39,999 bases of DNA from Mycobacterium innocens. GTDB taxonomy: Bacteria > Actinomycetota > Actinomycetes > Mycobacteriales > Mycobacteriaceae. The translations under genes and the position numbers were made by a program. Numbering within the stretch: position 1 is the first letter of the stretch; every line of letters starts with the position of its first letter. Shown here one piece after another: positions 24,532 through 34,167 of this stretch. The notes under the pieces are model-generated. The model was not told the origin of the DNA and did no database searches. It saw only the letters and a list, made by a program, of their open reading frames with translations. The stretch spans positions 1 through 39,999 of the forward strand of contig NZ_UPHQ01000118.1 in the NCBI RefSeq assembly GCF_900566055.1, given 5' to 3'.

Positions 24532-25077
24532 GTGGCCGAGCACGATCGCCGCAGCTGGGACGAGCGGTACAGCAGTCAGGGACCGCCGGCAGTCGATGCT
24601 GTCGGTCCGCCCAGCGCCTTTGGATGTCACGCGGACGTATTTCCCACCGCGGGAAGGGCTCTCGATCTGGCCTGCGGTCCGGGGCTGGGCGCGGTCTGGT
24701 TGGCACGCCGAGGCTTGGAGGTTTGGGGAGTGGACATCTCTACGGTAGCGATTGGCCAGGCACGGGATTTGGCCGCGCGTTGCGGGGTCGCCGATCGCTG
24801 TCAATTCGACGTTGTCGACCTGGACGTTGGTTTACCGCCCGGGCCACCCGTCGACGTGATCGTCTGCCATAAGTTCCTGGATCGTCGCCTGGACCGGCCA
24901 ATAGTCACGCGATTGGCACCGGGCGGGTTGCTGGCCATCGCCGTGCTCAGTGAGGTCGGCGCGGCTGCGGGTCCCTTCCGCGCCGGGCGGGGCCAGCTCC
25001 GGGCGGCGTTCGCCGGACTGGACGTGATTGCTGTTGGGGAAGGCCAGGGGCAGGCCTGGCTGTTGGCGCGGGCCTAA
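24532..25077 (+). CDS. Small class I SAM-dependent methyltransferase
   Basis: A 181-residue Rossmann methyltransferase, probably monomeric and cytoplasmic. It starts WDERYSSQG, a common beginning for TehB/thiopurine-like small methyltransferases. Motif I is ALDLACGPGLGAVWLARRG (about residues 44-62), followed by the acidic ribose ligand in EVWGVDIS and a post-motif DVVDLDVGLPPG. The start is GTG at 24532, 122 bases after the TetR stop. The motif-IV region (DVIVCHKFLDRRL) is conserved for this group. The substrate is unknown; relatives methylate small toxic molecules or metabolites. Confidence 0.85.
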   Translation: MAEHDRRSWDERYSSQGPPAVDAVGPPSAFGCHADVFPTAGRALDLACGPGLGAVWLARRGLEVWGVDISTVAIGQARDLAARCGVADRCQFDVVDLDVGLPPGPPVDVIVCHKFLDRRLDRPIVTRLAPGGLLAIAVLSEVGAAAGPFRAGRGQLRAAFAGLDVIAVGEGQGQAWLLARA

Positions 25078-25336
25078 CCCTAACCGTCAGGCTCGGTGGG
25101 CCGGAACTGCGAAACCGCTTGTGCTGCAGTGATAGTCCGCGCCATGGTCGTAACTTTGGGTGCCAGGTGGTGCGGTGCCGACCGTCTCGGCAGCACCGGT
25201 CCGGTTGTCCTCGGCGGCAACGGTGCCGGCGGCACCCGGGGGAGCAGGCCGGGGCTTTTTGCCGAATCCACCGCCAACGATCGGAAACTATGCGAACCTG
25301 AACCGATATTGCGCGGAGCAACATCAGGGGGCAGCC

Positions 25337-26500
<1,164 letters not shown>

Positions 26501-26540
26501 GCGCCGGTCGGGCACACCTGCGTCGGGTACTGTCCCCAGC

Positions 26541-27383
26541 ATGGAACGGCGCGTCCTCGAAGCGATCATTTATGAGCGCGAACCACCGATCGCGCGGATC
26601 ATCTTGAATCGGGTCGACAAGGCCAACACCAAGGATGCGGTCCTGGTCACCGAAGTCGACAACTGCCTGCATGAGGCCGACCGCGATCGAGAGATCAAGG
26701 TCGTCATTCTCAAGGCCAACGGCAAGGGTTTCTGTGGCGGGCACGTGGCACGCTGGGGTCCGGACGAAAACCCTTACCCGGATTTCGGCAGTACCTTCGA
26801 GGATCTGTACAAGGGCACCGCTGACCTATTCCTGTGGCCCACGCTGTATCTGTGGGAGTTTCCCAAGCCGACGATCTCCCAGATCCACGGCTACTGCATG
26901 GGCGGCGGCATCTATCTGGGCCTGTTGACCGACTTCTGCGTCGCCTCCGAGGACGCGTATTTCCAGATGCCGCTTGCTCAAAGCCTCGGCGAGCCCGGCG
27001 GGCACACCATGATCGAGCCGTGGTTGATGATGAATTGGCACCGCACCATGGACTGGCTGCTGCTGGCGCCAACGTTGTCGGCGCAGCAAGCCCTCGACTG
27101 GGGTCTGCTCAACCGGGTGGTGCCCCGCGATGCCCTGGAAGCCACCGTCGAGGAGATGGCGCGCAAGATCGCGCAGATCCCGCTCACGACGCTGATGGCG
27201 GTGAAGAACAACGTCAAGCGAGCCTGGGAACTGATGGGTATGCGGGTGCACCTGCAGGTCAGTCATATCCTGACCAACATGGTCGGCGCCGCATCCGATG
27301 TCCAGGCGCGCCGAGCCGAGCTGATGGAATCCGGAATGAAGCCGCGCGATTTCGTCGACGATTCCTACGTCCCGCCAACGTGA
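26541..27383 (+). CDS. Crotonase-superfamily (EchA-like) protein lacking both hydratase glutamates
   Basis: A 280-residue crotonase-fold protein. The oxyanion-hole segments are present (KANGKGFCGGH, about residue 58; HGYCMGGG, about 116-123). However, the residues matching the two catalytic glutamates of rat enoyl-CoA hydratase (Glu144 and Glu164) are Tyr125 and Leu145. A classical hydratase reaction is therefore unlikely; hydrolysis, isomerisation, decarboxylation or C-C bond cleavage on a CoA ester or diketone is possible. It is a clear paralogue of the crotonase at 32043-32915, sharing for instance IKRAWELMGMRVH-type text (VKRAWELMGMRVH here). It follows the acyl-CoA dehydrogenase on the same strand. 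Confidence 0.88.
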   Translation: MERRVLEAIIYEREPPIARIILNRVDKANTKDAVLVTEVDNCLHEADRDREIKVVILKANGKGFCGGHVARWGPDENPYPDFGSTFEDLYKGTADLFLWPTLYLWEFPKPTISQIHGYCMGGGIYLGLLTDFCVASEDAYFQMPLAQSLGEPGGHTMIEPWLMMNWHRTMDWLLLAPTLSAQQALDWGLLNRVVPRDALEATVEEMARKIAQIPLTTLMAVKNNVKRAWELMGMRVHLQVSHILTNMVGAASDVQARRAELMESGMKPRDFVDDSYVPPT

Positions 27384-27428
27384 CGCTGCAGTCACATTCG
27401 CAGCCGAGCGTGACGATGGCGTCACGCT
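27380..27428. terminator. Double hairpin between convergent genes
   Basis: GTGAC (27380-27384) pairs with GTCAC (27391-27395). AGCGTGACG (27407-27415) pairs perfectly with CGTCACGCT (27420-27428) across a four-base loop. The two hairpins fill the gap between the crotonase stop and the KstD-like stop and overlap both coding ends. There is no U tract. Confidence 0.65.
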
Positions 27429-29104
27429 GGGGGCAAGTGCCGGCCGGCGTGTCGGGCGGCAACGTAGCCGAACACCATGGCACTGGCGATGCTCGCGCCG
27501 GCTCCTGGATAGGTGCGTCCCATCACCGTCGCGGTGGTGTTGCCGGTGGCGTAGAGGCCCTCGATCACCCGGTCGTGCTCGTCGAGAACCTGGGCGTGTT
27601 CGTTGGTGACCACGCCTCCGCAGGTGCCGACATCGGCCGGAAACACTCTGGTTGCGTAGTAGGGTGCCCGGCGCAGCGGGCCCAGGGCGGCGTTGGGTCG
27701 ATATCCAGGGTCGCCCAGGCAGGCGTTGTAGGCCGACTGACCGCGGCCGAAGTCGGGATCAAGGCCCTGGGCCGCAAAGTGGTTGAACCGCTGGATCGTT
27801 CGCGTCAGCGCGTCGACGGGCACACCGATCTGGCGGGCCAGGTCGCGGATGGTGTCGCCGCGCTTGACGGCGCCGCTGTCGATGAACTCGGGCGGCAGGT
27901 GCCGGTTGAGCGGGTTGGTGCCCGTAACGTACCGGCGGACGTAGCCGTGGTCGAAGATCATCCAGCACGGCACCGCTTTGTTGGCATACATCGCCTTGCC
28001 CACTTCGACGTAGGAGTTCGACTCATTGCAGAACCGGCGGCCGGCCGAGTCGACGTAGATGGCTCCCGGTCGTTGCCGTCCCGACCCCAGTGACGCCGCA
28101 GCGGCGCCGCCGTTGGCGATGAATACCGAAGGCAGCCACCACGCTTCGTCGAGCAGGTCGGTTTTCGCGCCCAGCCGCATGGCCGCCTGCAGCACCTCCC
28201 CGGTGTCGCCGGCATTGGCGATCGACCACTTACCGTCGTTGGGCTGATCGCCGCTGTATTGCCGTCGCATCTCGACGTTGTGGCCAAAGCCGCCGGCCGC
28301 CAACAGGACTCCCTTGCGCGCCTCGATGCTCACCGCAATACCGTCGCGGATGACGCGTGCCCCGACCACCCGGCCGTCGTCGACGACGAGATCGTCCATG
28401 GCGGTGTCAGTCCACAACGGCGGCCGGCCGTCGCTGACGTCGATGAGCACCTTGAGCATTTGGCCGATCAATGATGCTCCGTTGGTGAGGATTTGGCGGC
28501 CGCGGACCCGGGCGGCGCGGGTGCGCAGAAACACCCGGGCCGCTACGGCGAAGGCGCGTGGCGATCGGTTGAAGTACTGCACCGAGCGCAATTCGTTGGT
28601 CAGCACCACGTAGCCGTAGTTCTTGGCCAGCGGCGGCTGCAGCCGGTCGCTCCAGGCCCCCAGCTCGGCGGCGTCGAACGGAACTCCCTCGACGGTGCGG
28701 CCGGCGGCGTTGCCGCCCTGGTGATTCGGGTAGTAGTCGCTCCAGCCGGCACACCGGATCAGCCGAACCCCTTTGCGGACAAGGAAATTGATCATCTCGT
28801 AGCCCGCGGACAGGAACATTTCCCGGCGGGCAGCCGAAGACGCCGCGCCGACGTCGCCGACCACGTCGGCCAGGTAGCCAAGCCCGTCTTCGTAAGTGTC
28901 GGCGATGCCGTCGGCCCGCATCAACGGGTTGTTGGGTAGCCAGACGACACCGCCGGAAAGGCCCGTCGAACCACCGACCAGGGCCTGCTTCTCGACGATG
29001 AGCGGCCCGAGCCCACGGTCGAGTGCCGCCAGCCCCGCTACCATGCCGCCCCCGCCGCTGCCCACGACGAGCAGGTCGACCGAGCGGTCCCACCGGGGGC
29101 TCAC
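27422..29104 (-). CDS. FAD-binding dehydrogenase, KstD/fumarate-reductase-like
   Basis: A 560-residue flavoprotein of the 3-ketosteroid delta1-dehydrogenase/fumarate reductase flavoprotein family. The FAD Rossmann motif is LLVVGSGGGGMVAGLAAL (about residues 11-28), with VEKQALVGGSTGLSGG following. GVLLAAGGFGHNVEMRR lies near residue 265, and the C-terminal YYATRVFPADVGTCGGVVT and GRTYPGAGASIASAM complete the flavin site. KstD uses an active-site Tyr/Gly pair in this last region, which looks preserved. It would desaturate a ring ketone or a similar CoA substrate. GTG 29104 overlaps the Rieske stop (GTGA), so it is the last gene of the operon. Confidence 0.85.
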   Translation of the reverse strand: MSPRWDRSVDLLVVGSGGGGMVAGLAALDRGLGPLIVEKQALVGGSTGLSGGVVWLPNNPLMRADGIADTYEDGLGYLADVVGDVGAASSAARREMFLSAGYEMINFLVRKGVRLIRCAGWSDYYPNHQGGNAAGRTVEGVPFDAAELGAWSDRLQPPLAKNYGYVVLTNELRSVQYFNRSPRAFAVAARVFLRTRAARVRGRQILTNGASLIGQMLKVLIDVSDGRPPLWTDTAMDDLVVDDGRVVGARVIRDGIAVSIEARKGVLLAAGGFGHNVEMRRQYSGDQPNDGKWSIANAGDTGEVLQAAMRLGAKTDLLDEAWWLPSVFIANGGAAAASLGSGRQRPGAIYVDSAGRRFCNESNSYVEVGKAMYANKAVPCWMIFDHGYVRRYVTGTNPLNRHLPPEFIDSGAVKRGDTIRDLARQIGVPVDALTRTIQRFNHFAAQGLDPDFGRGQSAYNACLGDPGYRPNAALGPLRRAPYYATRVFPADVGTCGGVVTNEHAQVLDEHDRVIEGLYATGNTTATVMGRTYPGAGASIASAMVFGYVAARHAGRHLPPA

Positions 29105-30471
29105 TGTGGCGCCGAAACGTCTGAAGTGAATCCCAGGTCGGCGATCGGCACGTCGATGGTGGTGTTGGTCTGCTGGATCGCGGGCACCAGCGTGTCGTAG
29201 GGCAGCCCGGCCAGGAACCCGTCGATGACCCGCTCGAAGTTCGAGATCAGTCCCTCGATCTGGTTCGACAATCGCATGTATTCAAATCCCTTGGAGTGCA
29301 GACCTTTTTGCTGCCGCGGCAGATTGGAGAAGTCCTGCGCGGGAATCGGCGGCCAGCTCGGGTCGTCGGGCGCCTTGGGTTCCGGCGGGGCGGGCTTGCC
29401 GGTGACCTGATCGGGTGGAATCCGGGTGAGCGACCAGATCTCGAACAACGTCTCCTCCGGGCCCAGCGGACGAATCCGGTACGAGGAAGCGCTGCTGTAT
29501 TGCGGCAAAAGGAAGTAATGCGGGAAGCCGAACCCGATCGCGTCGACGATGCCGCGCCGCGCCAACTCGTTGAGGTCGGGAACATCGCATCCCCGCGCGC
29601 GATGCCAGGCGACGACGGCGTCGTTGAGCGTGGCGCGCCAGGCGGTCGTTGCCTCGGCGGGATCGTCCGGCAACTCGATGTGCTGCAGGCCTTCGGCGAT
29701 GCGAATGTCGTTGGCGTGGGTCATGCCGCCCATGCCGGCGCCGAGCGTCCGCATGAAATACAGGCTGCTCTGGATGACCGGGTGGGTGTTCGGCGCGGGT
29801 GCACCCGGCGCCGACGGCAACAGCTGCGGGTGGGTCTGCGGCACGTGATAGCCCTCCATGAACGCCGCCGTGGCAAGCTTCCAGTTCACCGGCAATCGGC
29901 ACGACTGCCACCACTCGGTGCGCAGCGATTCGACCTCCCAGGCGTCGTAGATCGAGGCGAACGGCTCCAGGCAGGCACGCAACGCCGGCGCCCCGTCGTC
30001 GAGATTGATCCATGCGCACCCACCCCAGAGTTCGCACCGGACCGACACGAGCGCAAGATCCTCCGGGCACAGGTTGTGCTCGTCGAACACCTCCGGCCGC
30101 GCCACATAGGTGTTGCATCCGTCGATGCCCCAGCACCAGCCGTGGAAGGGGCACACGAAGGTGCGTCGAGATCCGTTGCCTTCCACCAGCTTTACTCCAC
30201 GATGCCGGCACGCGTTGTGGTAGGCCCGTACGTCGTCACCGGCTGCCCGCACCACGATGATCGACTCGTCGAGGATCTGGTACTCCACGTAGTCGCCCGG
30301 CTTGGGGATCTCCTCGAGCCGGCAGGCCATCTGCCAGACGCGAGGCCACAGCATCGCCGCTTCCAGCGCGTAGAACTCGGGGTCGTAGAAGCGCTGCTTG
30401 GGGATTCGGTCGGCGGTCCGGACCGCCCACGGCACCAGCAGCGGTGTCCAGTTCACCTCAATGCTCACCAT
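29101..30471 (-). CDS. Rieske non-heme iron oxygenase, alpha subunit
   Basis: A 456-residue ring-hydroxylating oxygenase large subunit. The Rieske [2Fe-2S] ligands are C88-x-H90 (NACRHRG) and C107-x2-H110 (CPFHGWCWG). The mononuclear iron histidines are His209 and His214 (EGYHVPQTH). The ATG at 30471 is preferred to GTG 30489, because GAGGAAAG lies just before it and the GTG has none. No small (beta) subunit, ferredoxin or reductase gene is in the operon, so a homomeric oxygenase fed by another reductase is likely. The overlap with the KstD-like gene suggests consecutive hydroxylation and dehydrogenation of the same ring system. Confidence 0.9.
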   Translation of the reverse strand: MVSIEVNWTPLLVPWAVRTADRIPKQRFYDPEFYALEAAMLWPRVWQMACRLEEIPKPGDYVEYQILDESIIVVRAAGDDVRAYHNACRHRGVKLVEGNGSRRTFVCPFHGWCWGIDGCNTYVARPEVFDEHNLCPEDLALVSVRCELWGGCAWINLDDGAPALRACLEPFASIYDAWEVESLRTEWWQSCRLPVNWKLATAAFMEGYHVPQTHPQLLPSAPGAPAPNTHPVIQSSLYFMRTLGAGMGGMTHANDIRIAEGLQHIELPDDPAEATTAWRATLNDAVVAWHRARGCDVPDLNELARRGIVDAIGFGFPHYFLLPQYSSASSYRIRPLGPEETLFEIWSLTRIPPDQVTGKPAPPEPKAPDDPSWPPIPAQDFSNLPRQQKGLHSKGFEYMRLSNQIEGLISNFERVIDGFLAGLPYDTLVPAIQQTNTTIDVPIADLGFTSDVSAPQ

Positions 30472-30496
30472 CTGGCTTTCCTCGCTCACACGATGC

Positions 30497-32014
30497 TCAC
30501 ACGATCCGGGACGTGCGGCCTTGCCAATAACGTTCGCGGATACGCCTTTTGTAAAGCTTTCCGTTGGGGTCGCGGGGCAGCTCCGCGGCGAAGTCGACGC
30601 TGCGCGGGCACTTGTATGCGGCCAGGTGCGCGCGGCAGTAGTCGATCAGCTCGGCTTCGAGGTCGGGTCCGGCCGTAACCCCTTCCGCCGGTTGCACCAC
30701 GGCCTTGACCTCCTCGCCGAACTCGTCGTTGGGGACGCCGAACACCGCCGCATCGACGAGCTTGGGGTGCATGACCAACAGGTTCTCCGCCTCCTGCGGA
30801 TAGATGTTGACCCCGCCGGAAACAATCATGAACGTCGAGCGGTCGGTGAGATAGAGGTATCCGTCGTCGTCCAGGTAGCCCATGTCGCCCAGCGAGCGCC
30901 ACCCGTGTTCGTTGCACACCGACGCGGTCTTGGCGGGATCTTTGAAGTACTCGAACGGTGGGCCGCCCTCGAAATAGAGCTCGCCGGACTGTCCGACGGG
31001 CAGCTCACTTCCGTCGCCGCCGACGACGTGCACCGGGCTCAACGGTTTGCCGACCGAGCCCGGGTGGGCCAGCCACTCCCGCGGGCCGATCGTGGTGCCC
31101 GCGAATCCCTCGGTCCCCCCGTAGTATTCGTGAATGATCGGCCCGAACCAGTCCATCATCCGGTGCTTGACGTCCACCGGGCAGGGGGCGGCAGCGTGCA
31201 GCACGCACTGCAGGCTGGAGATGTCATAGCCGCGCCGCACCTCTTCGGGCAGCTTGAGCATCCGCACGAACATCGTCGGCACGAACTGGGAGTGGGTGAC
31301 CCGGTGGATCTCGATCAGCCGCAGCACGGTTTCGGCGTCGAACTTGCCCGTGATGATCACCGTGGCGCCGACGCGGTGGACCGCCATGGCGTAGTTCACG
31401 CCCGCGGCGTGGTAGAGCGGCGCGGGGGACAGGTACACGCTGGCCGGGCTCATCCCGTAGCGCTGGGTGAGCGCCATCTCGAGAACCGCCTGAGCCCAGG
31501 AGCCGTTGGCGGTGGGCAGCGGGCGGCGCACCGCCTTGGGCCTTCCGGTGGTGCCCGACGAATACAGCATCTCGCTGCCGTCGGAAGCCGGGAAATCCGG
31601 GCCGGCGTCGGCCAGCGCGTCCTGGTAACAACGCCAGCCGGGTATCGACCCGCCGACGCAGACCAGGACGCGGCTGCTGTCGGCCAGTTTGCCCGCCAGG
31701 TCGGCAAAAGCCGAGTCGAGGAACACCGCCCGGGCCTCGCAATCGTCGACGATGTAGGCCACCTCGTCGACGGTGAGGTGAGTGTTCACCGGCGTGTAGT
31801 AGAGCCCGGAAAGCTGGCAGCCCCAGGTGATTTCGAGAAATTCCAGGCGGTTGGCCAGCAGCAGAGCCACCCCGTCGCCGCGGCTGAGGCCGGCCTCGTG
31901 CAGCAGCGCCGCCACGCCCCGGCTCCGGGCATGCAACTGTGCATACGAGAGGGCCGGCCCGTCGCCCACGACAAGTGCCGGAGCTGCGCTGCCGGCGTGG
32001 TCGCTCAGGTTCAT
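30497..32014 (-). CDS. Acyl-CoA synthetase (FadD4-like)
   Basis: A 505-residue adenylating ligase. The motifs are MLYSSGTTGRPKAV (A3, about residue 148), EYYGGTEGFAG (A5), SLGDMGYLDDDGYLYLTDR (A7/A8) with IVSGGVNIYPQEAE, and the A10 lysine in DPNGKLYKRRIRERY. The layout GLYYTPVNTHLTVDEVAYIVDD recalls mycobacterial FadD4, but orthology is not claimed. The stop is 25 bases before the Rieske start. It would activate a carboxylic acid so that the later crotonase, acyl-CoA dehydrogenase and CoA-transferase can work on the CoA ester. No truncation is seen. Confidence 0.9.
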   Translation of the reverse strand: MNLSDHAGSAAPALVVGDGPALSYAQLHARSRGVAALLHEAGLSRGDGVALLLANRLEFLEITWGCQLSGLYYTPVNTHLTVDEVAYIVDDCEARAVFLDSAFADLAGKLADSSRVLVCVGGSIPGWRCYQDALADAGPDFPASDGSEMLYSSGTTGRPKAVRRPLPTANGSWAQAVLEMALTQRYGMSPASVYLSPAPLYHAAGVNYAMAVHRVGATVIITGKFDAETVLRLIEIHRVTHSQFVPTMFVRMLKLPEEVRRGYDISSLQCVLHAAAPCPVDVKHRMMDWFGPIIHEYYGGTEGFAGTTIGPREWLAHPGSVGKPLSPVHVVGGDGSELPVGQSGELYFEGGPPFEYFKDPAKTASVCNEHGWRSLGDMGYLDDDGYLYLTDRSTFMIVSGGVNIYPQEAENLLVMHPKLVDAAVFGVPNDEFGEEVKAVVQPAEGVTAGPDLEAELIDYCRAHLAAYKCPRSVDFAAELPRDPNGKLYKRRIRERYWQGRTSRIV

Positions 32015-32042
32015 CGGCGTAACATCCCGCGCCCCAACGGCA

Positions 32043-32915
32043 TCAGGTCGCCGGGGAGCCGTCGGTCGACTCGGCCGCCGCCGCCTGGCGGCGCGCCATC
32101 TCGGCGGGCTTGATCTTGCCCTTCAGCACCTGCTGCACCAGGGCCTGCACGTCGGCGCTGATCGACGCCAACGCCACCAGGTCGTTGGAGCTTTGCCAGT
32201 GCACCCGCATGCCCATCAGCTCCCAGGCGCGTTTGATGTTGGCCTTGGTCGCCAACAGTGTCGTCAGCGGAGCCTGCGCGATGTGCCGCGCGATCGCGTC
32301 CACCCGGGCGTCGAGTTGATCGCGGGGGACCACCTCGTTGACCAGACCCACCGCCAGCGCCTTTTGCGCGTCGATGACTTCGTTCAGATACAGGTAATAC
32401 GACGCCCGCCGCCAATTCATGAACACCCACGGCTCGATCGAGCATTCGCCCGACGGCATGCCGAACCCCTGCAATGGCGGGTACTGAAAGTAGGCGTCCT
32501 CGGAAGCGATGACGATATCGGTAGTCAGCCCGTAGTGCGTGCCCCCGCCCACGCAGTAGCCGTGGACCTGGGCAATCGTCGGTTTGGCGAACTCCCACAG
32601 GTTGAGTACCGGCTTGACGAACAGGTCGGATTGCGGCTTCCACGGCGTGCCCATGACCTTGGCGCCCTCGACGAACGCCGGATAGTCGACCGCGTTGTTG
32701 CCGATCGCGTGTCCCGAGCAGAAACCCTTGCCGTTGGCCTTGAGGATCAGCACCTTGATGTCGTAGTCGCGGTCCGCGTCGGCCAGGGCGGCGTCGACTT
32801 CCTCGGCTAGTTTCTGGTCCTGGGCATTCGCCTTCTCCGGCCAGTTCAGCGTGACCCGCGCTATCGCACCGGTCTTCTCGTAGATGATGCGCTCGCGAGT
32901 TTCCTTGAGGTCCAT
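32043..32915 (-). CDS. Crotonase-superfamily protein with His/Pro at the hydratase Glu positions
   Basis: A 290-residue crotonase-fold protein. The oxyanion-hole parts are KANGKGFCSGH and HGYCVGGGTH. The two rat enoyl-CoA hydratase glutamate positions are His127 and Pro147 (FQYPPLQG), so normal hydration is unlikely. It is a paralogue of the crotonase at 26541-27383 (by eye about 40-50% identical, including LWEFxKPTI and RAWELMGMRVH). The C-terminus is a lysine/alanine-rich tail. The start at 32915 has AGGAGA nearby. It sits between the lipoyl carrier (13-base gap) and the CoA ligase (28-base gap). Beta-diketone or C-C hydrolase activity is one possibility. Confidence 0.88.
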   Translation of the reverse strand: MDLKETRERIIYEKTGAIARVTLNWPEKANAQDQKLAEEVDAALADADRDYDIKVLILKANGKGFCSGHAIGNNAVDYPAFVEGAKVMGTPWKPQSDLFVKPVLNLWEFAKPTIAQVHGYCVGGGTHYGLTTDIVIASEDAYFQYPPLQGFGMPSGECSIEPWVFMNWRRASYYLYLNEVIDAQKALAVGLVNEVVPRDQLDARVDAIARHIAQAPLTTLLATKANIKRAWELMGMRVHWQSSNDLVALASISADVQALVQQVLKGKIKPAEMARRQAAAAESTDGSPAT

Positions 32916-32928
32916 GCCTTCTCCTGAA

Positions 32929-33165
32929 TCATGAGGTGATGACGCCGATCGGTACGCCGATGTCGTAGGTCCCACCGGCTGCTGCGGTCCACTGCACGAC
33001 GCCGGACGCGCCGGCTTCGATCTCCTGTTCGACCTTCTCGGTTGCGATGACGTAGATCGGGGTGCCCTCCTCGACATGCTGGCCGCTCTCGACGAGAAGT
33101 TCGACGAGCTCGGCTTCGGATACCGCGACCGAGACGCGCGGGATGCGAATGACGAAGTCAGCCAT
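32929..33165 (-). CDS. Free-standing lipoyl-domain carrier protein
   Basis: A 78-residue single biotinyl/lipoyl domain. The modification hairpin is ATEKVEQEIEAG, with the acceptor Lys44, and the surrounding pattern (acidic-Lys-Val, then GASGVV) is that of lipoyl rather than biotinyl domains, which have MKM. There is no E3-binding segment and no acyltransferase domain, so it is only the swinging arm of an E2. The ATG at 33165 overlaps the E1-beta stop by eight bases, so production is tied to E1. It probably receives the acyl or acetyl product from E1 and hands it to another protein. Confidence 0.88.
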   Translation of the reverse strand: MADFVIRIPRVSVAVSEAELVELLVESGQHVEEGTPIYVIATEKVEQEIEAGASGVVQWTAAAGGTYDIGVPIGVITS

Positions 33166-34156
33166 GCACTCTCGTCCTGTCCAGGGTTCGCTGTGCGGCT
33201 GCGACGATCCGTTCCGGCGAGGGATACACCTGCGCCTCCAGCGCCGCGGCGGCCGGGTTGGGGACGAACCGCGCGCCGACCCGCTCGACAGGTGCGACGA
33301 GTTCGCCGAACAATTCCGATTGCAGTATCGCGGCGATCTCCGCCCCGGGTCCGCCGAACTGCACCGCGTCGTGCACCACGACGGCTCTTGTTGTGCGACG
33401 GACGGATTCGACGACGGTCTCGACATCGAGCGGTACCAGGGTGCGCAGGTCGACGACCTCGGCGCTGACGCCCTGTTCCTGCAGCGTGGCCGCGGCCGCG
33501 AGCGCGTCGTACACGCTGCGCCCGTAGCCGATCAGGCTTACATCGGTGCCCGGTCGTTTGATATCGGCCTGGCCCAACGGAATCGAGAAACCCGGGTCGA
33601 TGGGGACGGGTCCGCGGTTGCTTTGCAGGCGGATGGTTTCGACGAACAGGCAAGGATCCTCGTCGAAGATCGCGGTGGTCAATAAACCCTTGCCGTCGCG
33701 CGGGGTGGACGGCACGATCACCTTCATCCCGGGGATGTGCATGAACCACGCCTCCAACGTCTGCGAATGCGTGGCACCGGTGCCCAATCCGGCGTATACC
33801 TGGGTGCGCACGGTGATCGGCGCCGTGGTGCGTCCGCCCGTCATGAAGCGCAGCTTGGCGGCATGGTTGATCAACTGGTCGGCGGCGATCCCGATGAAAT
33901 CCATGATCATGATCTCGGCTACCGGCAGCATCCCGTCGATCGCCGCGCCGATCGCGGCGCCCATGATCGCGGCTTCCGAGATCGGGGTGTCCACGACTCG
34001 GTCGTTGCCGTACTTCGTCGACAGGCCCGCGGTGGGCCCGGACGCGCCGGGATCGGCGATGTCCTCACCGAGCAGCAACACCCGGTCGTCGGCCTGTAGC
34101 GCCTGATCGAGTGCGAGGTTGAGCGCCTCGCGCATCGTCATCTCTTGTTCGGTCAT
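33158..34156 (-). CDS. 2-oxoacid/acetoin dehydrogenase E1 component, beta subunit
   Basis: A 332-residue transketolase-type beta subunit of a TPP-dependent E1. Family features are LLLGEDIADPGASGPTAGLS (about residue 27), DTPISEAAIMGAAIGAA, MDFIGIAADQLINHAAK, THSQTLEAWFMHIPGMKVI and the C-terminal domain (SLIGYGRSVYDAL, then DLRTLVPLD). ATG 34156 is used; there are 11 bases after the alpha-subunit stop. The closest general type is the acetoin/pyruvate dehydrogenase beta subunit, in which alpha and beta chains are separate. Together with the alpha subunit it would decarboxylate a 2-oxoacid or cleave an alpha-diketone and pass the acyl group to the adjacent lipoyl protein. Confidence 0.9.
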   Translation of the reverse strand: MTEQEMTMREALNLALDQALQADDRVLLLGEDIADPGASGPTAGLSTKYGNDRVVDTPISEAAIMGAAIGAAIDGMLPVAEIMIMDFIGIAADQLINHAAKLRFMTGGRTTAPITVRTQVYAGLGTGATHSQTLEAWFMHIPGMKVIVPSTPRDGKGLLTTAIFDEDPCLFVETIRLQSNRGPVPIDPGFSIPLGQADIKRPGTDVSLIGYGRSVYDALAAAATLQEQGVSAEVVDLRTLVPLDVETVVESVRRTTRAVVVHDAVQFGGPGAEIAAILQSELFGELVAPVERVGARFVPNPAAAALEAQVYPSPERIVAAAQRTLDRTRVHG

Positions 34157-34167
34157 CCGCCACGTCC

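Noticed and set aside
25080..25277. Short minus-strand frame before the acyl-CoA dehydrogenase
   Set aside because: Low-complexity Pro/Arg text without a start signal.
29296..32113. Long plus-strand open frames opposite the Rieske and CoA-ligase genes
   Set aside because: High-GC shadow frames on the opposite strand of clear enzymes; composition is unlike a protein.
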